This document shows positions 22,100 through 33,350 of a DNA stretch of 64,000 nucleotides, piece by piece. The notes beneath the pieces were generated by a model. That model was given only the letters and a program-made list of their open reading frames with translations. It had not been told where the DNA came from and made no database searches. The first letter of the stretch is position 1; every line of letters starts with the position of its first letter. The DNA is from Dugong dugon (lineage: Eukaryota; Chordata; Mammalia; Sirenia; Dugongidae): contig CM057461.1 in the NCBI GenBank assembly GCA_030035585.1, positions 5,344,501 to 5,408,500 on the forward strand, written 5' to 3'. Made by a program: the position numbers and the translations under genes.

Positions 22100-22295
22100 A
22101 AGGAGACCTGGTGGCACAACTGTTAAGCGCTTGGCTGCTAACTGAAAGGTTGGTGGTTCCAACCCACCCAGTGGCTCCACGAGAGAAAAAACCTGGTGAT
22201 CTGCCCTCGTAAAGATTACAGCCTAGAAAACTATAGGACAAATTCTGCTCTGTCACGCGTGGTTCTATGAGTTGGAATTGACTCAACAGCTCAAA
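22100..22295 (+). mobile_element. AfroSINE
   Basis: AAGGAGACCTGGTGGCACAA head to TGGAATTGACTCAACAGCTC. Confidence 0.85.
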
Positions 22296-22329
22296 ACAAT
22301 GCGCTGTCCACATTGAAATTTCTGTAACT

Positions 22330-22470
22330 GTTGTTAGGTGCCACCGAGTTGACTTCAACTCACGGCAACCTTATGTCCAACAGAACAAAACGTTGCCTGG
22401 GCCTGAGCCATCCTCACAATTGTTGCTATGTTTGAGCCCACTGTTTGCAGCCACTGTGTCAATCCATGAA
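22330..22470 (-). mobile_element. AfroSINE-related / RTE-derived fragment
   Basis: TTGTTAGGTGCCACCGAGTT followed by CCATCCTCACAATTGTTGCT. This is the same composite text as the element at 6170. Confidence 0.55.
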
Positions 22471-22480
22471 ATTTCCATCG

Positions 22481-23700
22481 CTGTCCCCAAAAATGTCCTT
22501 TATGGCTCTTTATTTTGTAATCCAGGACCCAAACAAGGATCAGGTCTTGCATTTGGTTGTCAAGCCTCCTTGGGCGTCTTTAATCTGGAACAATCCTTGC
22601 CTTTGTCCTTCCTGACGCTGACATGTCTCGTAGAACGCCTCACCGTCTAGATTTGTCTGCTTGTTTTTCTCATGATTAGATTCAGGTTACAGGTTTTGGC
22701 GTTTCTCATTGTCTCTTGTCAGAAGCACATAACCCAATGTGTCCTAATATCTGTGAAGTCTGGTGCCTTGGCTTAAGCGGGGTCTGCCGGACCTCTCCAT
22801 GGTAAAGGTACCTTTCCCCTTTTTATAATTAACAGAATTATAATCCATTTCCTCTCTATCATCTGTGGAGTGACAATCTGAGACTGCTAGAATGTTCCGT
22901 GTCCCAACAACCTTCCAGTGGCTTTAGTGTCCAGTGGGGATCCCCAGTGAATCAATTATTGGTTCCAATATGGTGACTTGCTAGCGCCATCATTCCTTCT
23001 ACATTTATTACCTGCGATTCTTTACTGAAGAAGAGCTCCCCTCCCCAACTCCCCAGGGCTGGCTATATAGTATGTGGGATCCAGGGCAACATGGAAATGT
23101 GAAGCCCCTTTTTCAAAAAAAGGATTTCAAAATGGCAGCAGTAGAACATTTAACCAAGCGCGGGTCCTTCTGAGCTCGGGGCCCTGGGCGACTCTCGGGT
23201 GGCTCACCCGTGAAGCCAGCCCCGTGCCCAGTTATCATGTATGTATCAACGGATGTACATGTGAACGTATGCATTTTTCAGCATCACCACTCCCAAGTGT
23301 CCACAACTGGGCCAGTGGGGGTCCCATTAGATGGCTCCCGAGTCCTTTTGAATGCTCCTATGGTTTCTGGAACAAGATGATCCCCAGTCTCACTTTGTCC
23401 CTTCCCTGCTCCAAATCTGGAGTCCACCATTTTCCCAAGGAATCCTGGTTCCTCTTTGTGGGGGATTGTGTGGTTGCTTAGAAACCCAGGTCTGCATGCT
23501 GGGTAAGCTCTTTGCTCCTTAGGATGCCATGGCTTCTAGGTCCTTTTAGATGACAGAGGTAGGATTTTTATTAATTTCTTTTTTATATCATGAGTTCATA
23601 CTGATTCCCAACAACCTTCCCTCTATGGCATTAAGTGTCCAGTGGTGACCCCGAATATGGCCATTTGGTGATTCAAGTCCCACATTCGGGGTTGCCCTCA
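22481..23700. mobile_element. L1 3'-end related sequence (probable)
   Basis: Resembles old L1 3' UTR (CAGGACCCAAACAAGGATCA, TCATGATTAGATTCAGGTTA). The phrase CAACAACCTTCC...GTGTCCAGTGG occurs at 22913 and again at 23610, so it holds a duplication or two fragments. Confidence 0.5.
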
Positions 23701-23787
23701 GCTCTTCTGTGTTTGTCTCTCTTCTCCCACAACGAGAACCCTGGTTCCCGGTCACCCTGATAAAAACGTACACATTTGTTCTTTCCT

Positions 23788-23993
23788 ACCAAAACCAAAC
23801 CGCCACCGTCAAGTCCATTCTGACTCGCAACAACCCTGTAGGACAGAGCAGAACTGCCCCAGAGGGTTTCCAAGGCTGTCATCTTTACAGAAGCAAAGTG
23901 CCACGTCTTTCTCCCTCAGAGCGGCTGGTGGGTTTGAATCACCAAACTTTTGGTTAGCAGCTGAGTGCTTAACCACTGTGTCACCAGGGCTCC
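23788..23993 (-). mobile_element. AfroSINE
   Basis: Reverse copy: ACCAAACCGCCACCGTCAAG to GTGTCACCAGGGCTCCC. Confidence 0.88.
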
Positions 23994-25816
23994 CTTCTCC
24001 TATAACATGCCTACTACATAAAGCTCAAGACTTCTTCCTTCTTTTTGTTCTTAGACTGTACCCCACGATCTACTAAAATTTACTTGATTCTGTGCATATG
24101 TGTGGTTTACCGATTTGATGTAAATTTAGGTTCATTTGTTTGCCTGTACTCAGTATCAGGGTTGGCTTTTTTCATTTTTTGAATACTTGAAATATCTATA
24201 TGGTTCAAAAGTCAAAACTATATAAGAAGGTGCGCTCAAGTCTGCCTCCGATCCCGCCCCCCTCCCCCACACTCACCCCACAGGGAATATTGGTTTGTTT
24301 TTCCAGTTTTTGATTTATGTTTGTTTCTTTTCTTTTTAAAAAAGATGCTATATATTCATGGATCTTACCCCAGAGGTAGCACACTGCATGTAATCTTCTG
24401 CACTTTGCTTGAAAAGCACATTTTGTCTTCTCATCTGAAGTACTGTGTTGTTGCTTTTCAGTATCGTGGAAAGAGAATGTATTAATAAAAATGTACCAGC
24501 AGAACCATTTATTAACAACAAGTGTTCTTTCTAACACCAGATTTTAGGACTTCACGATAAAATCAGGGGCCTGAACTAGTAGCTCTGGGGTCCCTTGGTG
24601 TTCCAGCTGCCTAAATTATTCTCCGAGGAAGGGAACCACGTAAGATAGTAATAGCCTGTCCTGTCTTGGGAACTAAATTCCTATTTACTTTCGAATACCA
24701 GCAAAATTATTTTTGTAGTTGCAACCATTTTCAAGGGCATAGGGAAGACCTGGAGCCTTGGGGTTGAGGAGGGTGGCTGCAGGAAGGAAAAGAGAAATAA
24801 TTAACAGACCAAATGGGTTCCACATTCCTTTAAGCAAACCCAGCATATGAAATGGAGACGTATAGAAGAGCAAAATTAGGGGTCAATGTTTATTTTGATC
24901 TAGAAACCTTTTCTTTCGAGAAACCTTCCTTACAGGATCTTTTTAAATAGTATGTTTCTCTAGTGCATTTAAAAGGATTCAATCTTTAAAAACCCGAGTC
25001 ACATTTTTTCCTGAAACACCCTTGTGTAAAGTAACATGTCTACTTGTAGTATCTAAATGCAGATTTTTTTTTCCAAGTAAAAAAGAATCATAAATCTGTT
25101 GCTGAGAATTTTGGCAGGTGAGCCATGTGAGGAAAAGGGTGGGGGAAGGAAAGAAATCACCAGAAATTGTTCGCTTTAAGGTCAGTGAGAAGAAAACACA
25201 GTATTTTTTTCTCGCTCCATCTGGAAGGTTCCACATTTCAGGCTGGTTCATAGTTACAGATAGAAAATACTGAGATGCAGCAACCTACCTCATTTATATT
25301 TCACTCCAGGTTAAAATGCTAGTCTTGAAATAAGACCACCTATCCCCTCCCAATGATTTACAAAACTTGAGTGACATTATAACCCAAACAGAGTAAAAAG
25401 CATTCCCATCAGGTTCATGGTTTTTCCTAACATCTTCATAAATTCAGTAATACTTAAAACATTACCTATGAGAACCATAAAAAGACATTTTGAAGTCTTT
25501 TTCTTAATACGTTATGAACACATAGTAAATATGCACTCTGAAGTACTATTTTTAAATCACGACCTGTTTGTTACATTACGTACTTGGCAGCACATGAAAC
25601 CAAGGAATTTACATTTCTACCAAGGGTCCCCTCGGGTTTTTTGGTTTTATTTTGGTGAAAGTGTAAAGGAGTCCCTCATTTGTTTGTGTGTTAATGAGAG
25701 GCTGCTTTGCACTCCCGGTCCTCTTGGAGGATGATATAGCAGGAAACACAGGGCTGACTCTGGGAATCTGAGAAGGAGGGTGATGGGGATGGCAACCAGC
25801 GTGGGTGCTTACCAAG

Positions 25817-26215
25817 TGTTACAGATTGAACTGTGTCCTCCCCCAAAAATACGTGTTGGAATCCTAACCCCTACACTTGTGGACATCATCCTTGGGTAGG
25901 GTTTTCTTTATGTCAGTGGTGCCATACTGGTACAGGGTGAGTTATAAGGAGCAGGTTAGACGCAGAAGAAAGCACAAACGGGGAAGACAGATGCCATAAG
26001 AAGATCCCAAGGAACCGAGGAATGCCAGGACTACAGAAGCTGAAAGAGACAAGAATGGTCCCCTGACATCCACACACACAGAGCCTTCCCCTAGAGCTGG
26101 GGACCTGAATTCAGACTTCCAGCCTCTCGAATTGTGAGAAAATAAACGTCTGTTGCTTAAAGTCCCCCACCCCACTTGAGGTATTCGTGTCACACAGCCC
26201 CAGGGGACTAAGATG
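25817..26215 (+). mobile_element. Solitary LTR fossil, ERVL-MaLR-like
   Basis: Starts TGTTACAGATTGAACTGTGT and ends after the poly(A)-signal region GAGAAAATAAACGTCTGTTG. The landmarks recur at 43853. Solo, old, no internal genes. Confidence 0.65.
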
Positions 26216-28031
26216 CCAAGTTAGGGTTCAGGAGCTGCCGGTGACTGGGGCGGGGGGCCCTGCCGTGCACAACCCCAAGATGTCTGCTTCCACCCGCACC
26301 GGCTTGAGTGTGGCAGTTCTGTGTAAATTTAATTATTAGCATGAACTGAAGGTACTGTCATTGTTTAACTCATCCGACCTTTTAAATGGATAACCAACCT
26401 TGAGGCTTAATTGGATTTAAAAAAAATCAATTTCGAGCCATTGCCTCACATTGAAATGAAGGGCTGCACCATGCTCAGGCAGATGTAAAACCAGTTTTGC
26501 TCAAGAGTATTTGTTATTTACAACTTCACAGCGACCCCCTCTCTCGGTAAGCTGTTTATGTACACCTCTACCTTATATAACCACCACCAGGATACACAGA
26601 CATGAGTCACGTCACCACCAAAATCATTATTTTCTGCTGGGCAGCAGCCTGACTTAGCTTCAGCAATGTCCGCACACCAATTACACAGAAAACGGGACTG
26701 AGGATAATGACACGTCACCGTTTGCAAGTCTCTCTCAGCCTCAGCCGGGTCTCATCTTTGTCATAAAAAAAAACCCTTGAGGATGTTTTTACCAAATCAG
26801 ATCTTGACCATCCAATCTTTCCTGAAGAAGATCATTTAATTTTTTGGGAAGAAATGAACAATTAAAATGGCAGAAGCAGAGTACTGGCCTGGAAAGGAGA
26901 AAACAGAAGATTCTCATTCAAGCCCTGTGCTTCTCCTCGTCACACGACCTTGGCAAGCCGTCTCGTGGGCCTCAGTTTCCACATCTGGAAAAGGGGGAGG
27001 CTGGTGGGGGGGGGGGGCAGCTGTCTCCCCCTAACCTCTGAGAAAAAGAGGCCAAGGGATGCAAACCAGGGTCCTTCGCCTCCATTTTGACATTAATGAA
27101 ACAAGAGAAATCGTGATTAGCTAATGGCAGAATTCAGATGATTCATTAAAAGCAATTATACGGTAATAGTTGACAAACAGAAAATGCCAGACCCAGTGGG
27201 CTATTTTAAAGGAGCCAAATGTAAATGTACATTGTGTTGAATGGAGTCTCGCTTAAATGGTCCGTTTTAGCCAGATTATGGAACTGAGGCAAAGAACCAC
27301 AATATCAGCCTGAGCATTCAGGATGGTCCAGAGTGCTAATCTGGACAACTGGACAAAAGGTTTTTCCTTGGCCTCAGTTGACCACATAATTGTGCACACA
27401 TCTCCATTTGCCTCTCTGGAATGTCCCTTTGCATCGTAAGAGAACTCAGACATAGATCCGTAGGATGATGTCCCTGAGGGTGGGGTGGTGTTAGGGACAA
27501 GCCGCCCGCAGCAGTGCAGATACTCACTGCTGAGTCCTGAATCTGAGGCCCTTTCATCGGACGCCTGTCTCATGGCACGCCAACCCAGCCACCTCATCAC
27601 TTTGAAGGGATTTGTTTTTTCTCAATTTCAGAACAAAATTAAAACAAAAAACATCAGGCAACAAGCTTAGATCAGAGGTGATATCTGAGTGGTCAACAGA
27701 ATTTTTGAGAAAGTGTTTAAGGGCTAATCATTGATACGGTGCCCACTTCCAGAATGTAGGCTGGCGTTAAATGAACCAGGTCTGCCCACCTAACCCTGAG
27801 AAGAAATGGAAACTTATGATAATCAATGAATCAGTACCACCAAGGAGTAGCAATTCTTAGTGCCATCTTGTCCTCCCTACACCCAGCCAATGAATGTTTC
27901 TTTGAAAAGGTAGTGTGTTAACACATGGTTCCCACGTGTTTTGACTAGAACAAGGGATCCTGATGATCAAGAATAAGACAGCGTGTAGAATAATGTGCTC
28001 TTCTATTAGACTGAGATCCAAGCTATGCCAG

Positions 28032-28553
28032 GTGTCTTAGTCATCTAATGCTGCTATAACAGAAATACCACAAGTGGGTGGCTTTCACAAAGAGACAGTT
28101 ATTCTCACAGTCTGGTAGGCTGCAAGTCCGTATTCAGGGCGTCCACTCCAGAGGAAGGCTTTCTCTCTGTCGGCTCTGGAGGAAGGTCTTCGTCATCAAT
28201 CTTCTCCCGCTAGAGGAGCTTCTCAGCGCAGGGACCCCAGGTCCAAAGGACGTGCTATTGTCCTGGCTCTTGATTCTTGGTGGTATGAGATCCCCATGTC
28301 TCTCTGCTCACTTCTCTCTTTTATATCTCAAAAGAGACTGGCTCAAGACACAATCCACTCTTGTAGATTGAGTACTGCATCACTAACATAACCGCTGCTA
28401 ATCCCACCTCATTAATGTCATAGAGACAGGATTTACAACACACAGGAAAATCACATCACATGACAAAATGGGGACAATCACACAATACTGGGAATCATGG
28501 CCTAGTCAAACTGATACACGTATTTGTGGAGGACACAATTCAACCCATGACAC
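28032..28553 (-). mobile_element. Solitary LTR fossil, ERVL-MaLR-like
   Basis: Reverse orientation: GTCTTAGTCATCTAATGCTG to ACACAATTCAACCCATGACA. The phrase TATATCTCAAAAGAGACTGG is shared with the next LTR at 28900. Confidence 0.65.
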
Positions 28554-28899
28554 TAGGTAAACCGTTCTACTGTGGCTATACAACTACATACAGACCAGGA
28601 AGATGTCTAGCTTGTTCAAACTCTGGGTTATGATCAGTCTTCTTAAATGACGCTCACTAAACTCAGCACAGTGAATTGATGTACAGCCTGTTCTCCTACA
28701 GTCAGCGGGAGCAATGGAAGGGGGAAGGATGTGGTCACCACTTCTAGGCCCCTGACCAGTCGCGCCTGAGGGCAATGGCCGATCTGTAGCTTCCTGCTGA
28801 ACAGGCAGTGTTTCAGGTTGCGTCTGCACACACGTGTAGTGCCACTGAAAGAGCTGGCTGCCAACGCCTCAGTTACGACCATAACCCGTGAGCCTGCTT

Positions 28900-29302
28900 G
28901 TCTTAAGTCATCCAGTGCTGCTACGACAGAAATACCACAAGTGGGCGGCTTTAACAAACAGAAATTTATTTTCTCACAGTTTAGGAGGATAGAAGTCTGA
29001 ATTTAGGGTGCCAGCATTAGGGGAAGGCTCTCTGTCGACTCTGGAGGAAGGTCCTTGTCTCTTTGAGCTTCTGCTCCTGGGCCATCTTCAGGAGGCCTGG
29101 CATCTCTCCTCCCCCATCTCTGCTCACTTGCTTGTTTAATCTTTCATATCTCAAAAGAGACTGACTCAAGACACATCCTACACTAATCCTGCCTCATTAA
29201 CATAACAAAGACAACCCATTCCCAAATGGGATTCTAACCACAGGCATAGAGGTTACAATTTACCACACATACTTTGGGGGACACAACCCAATCTGTAACA
29301 CC
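28900..29302 (-). mobile_element. Solitary LTR fossil, ERVL-MaLR-like
   Basis: Reverse orientation, same family as the 28032 copy, 350 bp away, ending ACACAACCCAATCTGTAACA. Diverged and old. Confidence 0.65.
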
Positions 29303-30029
29303 ACTGCTTGGGACACACAAGTGCTTTCTTACACACACAAACTGAGAAGCCTGAGTGCTTACACGTGGGCAGCTGCCTTTCCAGAAAGCCCTATCAGGAT
29401 GGAACTGTAATATTATTCCCACTGGTCAGAATGTTCTGGAAGCACGAGGTGACCGACAGCCTAAGAAAGGAGCTGGCTGCTTCTCTGTGGGCCGTCGGAG
29501 GCTCTGAAGATCGAGAACTTCCGTGAGCAGCAGCACCTCAAGACTAAGCTGGCCAAGGTGACTATGTGGAAAGGCAACTCTTATTTGTATGCATAGACTC
29601 TGGTATTTAATTTAAAAAATGTACACACCTCCATCTGACTCTTCAGCCGCTGCTCCCACCCATACGCATGAACGTTTGTTAATGCTTCACGATGAAGGAC
29701 CCGCCCACCCAGCCTCTGAGGACCGCTGAACACAGACACATTCTTGGTATGTATCTAAAGCTTACATTTTCATAAGAAAAATAATTATCTGGCTCTTAGG
29801 CAGTTTCCCTTTTTGTATACTGGATAGCAAGCTGATTGGTCCTTTTGAAAGGGTCCATTAGATAGACAGATTTTCAGACACAGAGGCAAGGGGCCTACAG
29901 CACAAATCGCCTCTGGCCCAACATCACAGGCCAGGCCCTCTCAGAACACAAATGCACCCAAAGAAAACACGAGCCCGTCGCTAAAATTAATACTAGGATT
30001 GCAGGATGGTCTTTAATCTGCATGATTGC

Positions 30030-30035
30030 TTTATT
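30030..30035 (-). terminator. STX16: Candidate STX16 poly(A) signal
   Basis: Canonical AATAAA on the minus strand in TACAATAAAGCAATC. A second one lies 93 bp upstream at 30128-30123. Confidence 0.4.
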
Positions 30036-31051
30036 GTACAAAAAGTTTCCAGCAACAGTAAATTAGTTTTTAAAAAGGACAAAAAAAAAAGTCATTTTGG
30101 ATAGAAGCGCTTCACTAATTGCTTTATTTAAGCATACAAGAAAAAAGCCTTATCTGACCAATTAGGTTGAAAGGGTTTTATTACCTTTAAGAAGCCATTA
30201 GCTAGGATAAAACACTGAAAGCACTTGTGTCAAAACAAATAAATAATGCTCTCTCAATTAGCAGAGAAAGCGGTCAATCTGTTAAAAGTCCGCGACACAC
30301 TGCTTCAGGAAGCCAGCACCCTCCGCCCCCTCACCCCGACAAATGAACAGAATAGACAGTAGTTTTCAGCTTCTGGGGGAAAGATCAGCGGGTGCTGTGG
30401 GGAGCCGACGGTAAACATTCACATTTCTCCTCTCTGGGCTGGTCAGCAGCCCCCACCCCGGGACACAAAGAGGCAGGTGATGGGTCCCACGCCCTCAGCG
30501 AGGGCTGTCAAAGGTGAAAGAGCCCGCCTCGTCAGGGTGAGGGAAGGACCCTGAGGTACCAGGACATGATTATCTGTTTCCTTTTACATCCCCAAATGCA
30601 ACTGATCTTTAACCCGGTAAAGGCTCCACAGGAAAATACAGTGTTTGGAAGGCCCCAACAAGTAGGCGCCAGGCTTGGTCACCGCGTCTGACTTGACCTG
30701 GGGCTGTGCATAGACAGGTCATCGCCTGGCACAGCACTGGCTCTGTCAGAAAGGGCACAGTTCCCCCATCCCCACACGACATCCTGAACACAGTTTCTAA
30801 TCAGATCCATTTCTTACCCAAATTGGGTGGGGGCGAGGGGGGCGGGGGCAGACACAGAGACTAACCCTCATAAGCCTATCCACTGAAAACAAATATAAAT
30901 AATCGACGTGCTTTTCTTAGTGGGTCAGTAAGACCCGGCATTTTGAAAAGCTTTAGCCATGATCCAGTATTGCCACCATGCCCATCTTTGGGGAAAATCC
31001 CTGAAATCGAATGGCCTCACTTCCAAGAACAGCCTTTCTAACTCAGAAGGT

Positions 31052-31250
31052 CTCAACCACTGAGTCAGATGTGCTCAGCTGCTAACTGAAAGGTTGGAGG
31101 TTCGAGCCCACCCAGAGGTGCTTTGGAAGAACGACCTGGAGAACTACATCCAAAAGAGCAGTCACTGAAAACCCTGTGGAGCACAGTCCTACTCCTGACA
31201 CACACGGGGTCGCACTGAGTTGGAGCTGACTTGACGGCAACTGGTTTGGG
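31052..31250 (+). mobile_element. AfroSINE, diverged
   Basis: CTCAGCTGCTAACTGAAAGG head to TTGACGGCAACTGGTTTGGG. It carries the CAGAGGTGCTTTGGAAGAAC body variant also seen at 61706. Confidence 0.8.
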
Positions 31251-31448
31251 TGGTTTTTAGAGAATACCTACACCTACTCTGAGGACTTGTAGCAGCCCCA
31301 CATTTTGGCGGTGGCCAAGGAGAGGCTGAGTTCTTATTCCCTGACCCCCTTTTCTGATAAATAACTGTTCCTCAGGGAATAAAATGCTGTTTCCTAAAAT
31401 TGCACCTCTGGATCATTCTATGGCCAAACCAGTGATGAGACAACCAGG

Positions 31449-31623
31449 GGCTGCCTGACGGGACACACACCGTGGGGAGAGAAGGCTGCCTAACGGGACA
31501 CACACCATGGGGAGAGGGGGCTGCCTGACGGGACACACACCGTGGGGAGAGGGGGCTGCCTGACGGGACACACACCGTGGGGAGAGGGGGCTGCCTGATG
31601 GGACACACACCGTGGGAAGAGGG
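31449..31623. repeat. 35-bp minisatellite
   Basis: Five exact-length units of 35 bp beginning GGCTGCCTGACGGGACACAC, differing at a few positions. Lies inside the candidate STX16 3' UTR. Confidence 0.92.
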
Positions 31624-31865
31624 AGCTGGGGCAGGGCCTGGGGGCTTAGCCCATGATCTGTTTGGACAACTTGAATACTACCACACTCTGGACCTGAGTT
31701 TAAATTTCTGGAAACAACTTCAAAGTCAATTCTAGAGCACATCTTACGTGACAGGTCCAGATAAAACCTAACACATTTAATGAGGGCACGCTCTTCTTTA
31801 AGAGAGGCAAAAACAATGGAAAGCCATCAAAAATTACACCAAGACCTTAAAACCATACTGTTGTC

Positions 31866-31985
31866 TTAAAAAAACGGAACCCACTGCCCTCCAGTCAACT
31901 CTAACTCATAGCAACCCTACAGCACAGAACAGAACTGCCCCAGCTTTCTCCCATGGAGCAGGTAGTGGGTTCCGACCACCAGCCT
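31866..31985 (-). mobile_element. AfroSINE fragment
   Basis: Reverse, with internal loss: AACTCTAACTCATAGCAACC to GGAGCAGGTAGTGGGTTCCG. Confidence 0.7.
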
Positions 31986-33245
31986 CAGGACCAGTTAAAA
32001 CAGGAACAATTTCAGCTCCCAACATTATCATCACTCTCCATGCTATTCTACAGCTCCAGGAACATATGAGAGCACTTTTATCGAGAATAGTAAGTATTGA
32101 TGATCGGACCCAAGCTCACGTGAACGAGGGATTTTCAAGTCGAGACCCTCACGCCCTGGGAAGCATGCCTATTTTCTGGGCACTGCTAAGAGGCCGTGGA
32201 AGAGGCGATAAATCAAAGTGCTGGTGGAATATTTTACTTTGAAATGGAGTAATGTTTGGTTAATAATTTGAGATCCACTAATCCTAAATGGGGTGGCCCA
32301 TTTAAAACGGCCTCTGTGTAAATTCACAGTTCATTAAATGGAGTCCGGTTTGAACAGGTCGTTATGTAGTTAGTGTATAAATAATTGATTGTGTGAGGAC
32401 CACTAGGGGACAGCCACAGGACACAGTGGCCGGGTCTGGTGACTTTTATGACACTGTCAAGCTCCCTCTTAATGTGAGGCTTAGCTCAAATCACCAACTT
32501 TTAAATTTAGGTGGTTTTCCTTAGTAACCCCCTTTGGTTTACAGTAGAAAAATGCTGTGCAAAAATTTGAAATGAGGAACACACCATTGAAAATTGATGT
32601 AAACTTACAAAGCTGTTTTAACTGGCCCGTCTAAATGTGTTCATTAACATCAACGGTGGCTTCTTGCTTTTCACACTTTGTTACTCTGATCATTAACAGT
32701 GATGGAAAAGCTGAATTAAGTTAATGGGGAACGGATTATAAATTCTTAAAGGACTTCTCAGTTTGTTTTCAACTGGAAAATATAGACAGGAAAATAAAGA
32801 GGCATTTTTGCCTCTACTCATAATTTTTTGGTACCAAATTTCTTAAAAATCAGATGGTTTAAGAAAAAATTATTTTTCAAAAATGATTTTCCCATGCTGC
32901 TCAGACAACAGCTGCTAACAAAACAGCCTATACCCATACAACATTTACCAACTTCTGCACAGGCCTGTAAACTCTCAATTCATTTTCTCTTTTTAAAAAA
33001 AAAAATACATATAACTGGTCACAGAATGCAATCTCTATCCTGCAGCAGTCTCAAAGGTCCTTACAGCAGTATCAAAGGAAAAAGGAAAGCCTGCTGCCCT
33101 CACTTGAGCCCACGTGTGACAGAGTCCACAGACATGCTCCCTGCCCGGACAGGCTTGCTATGCCTCCACCAGCGGCCACGGGCCCGGGCCGGGCAGCTCA
33201 CACCAGGCAATCGATCCACACATGCGGTACCCACGAGCACGCCGC

Positions 33246-33350
33246 CTACCGAGACTTCACGCCGACGAGGATCACAGTGAGGACAATGATGATGACAAAT
33301 AATATCAGGATGACAAGCATCTTGCGGTTCTTCTTCTGATACTTCTCTGC
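33246..33350 (-). CDS. STX16: STX16 exon 9, coding part (membrane anchor)
   Basis: 34 codons plus [13 protein letters not shown], then the 21-residue hydrophobic anchor and KSR. The acceptor is CTCTCTAG|GC. The basic run before the anchor fits a tail-anchored SNARE. Confidence 0.97.
   Translation of the reverse strand, partial: AEKYQKKNRKMLVILILFVIIIVLTVILVGVKSR

Larger units (their letters stand above)
16626..29999. other. STX16-NPEPL1 intergenic interval
   Basis: No coding exon of either gene and no recognisable other gene. It holds minisatellite sequence next to NPEPL1, a cluster of AfroSINEs at 18-24 kb, one DNA transposon copy, an L1 fragment and three LTR fossils. 17240-18060, 19606-20748, 20800-21540, 24000-25810, 26220-28030 and 29303-29990 contain no element I can name. 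Confidence 0.7.
30000..33245 (-). other. STX16: Candidate STX16 3' UTR and end of transcript
   Basis: It follows the stop codon with no other gene. Minus-strand AATAAA signals occur at 30035-30030 (TGTACAATAAAGCAATCATG) and 30128-30123. A UTR of about 3.2 kb would end there. It includes an AfroSINE, part of a second one and a 35-bp minisatellite. The real cleavage site cannot be read from sequence alone and an earlier one is possible. Confidence 0.45.

Noticed and set aside
31449-31623. Regular 35-bp repeats resembling a CRISPR array
   Set aside because: Units are contiguous with no variable spacers, in a mammalian genome; it is a minisatellite.
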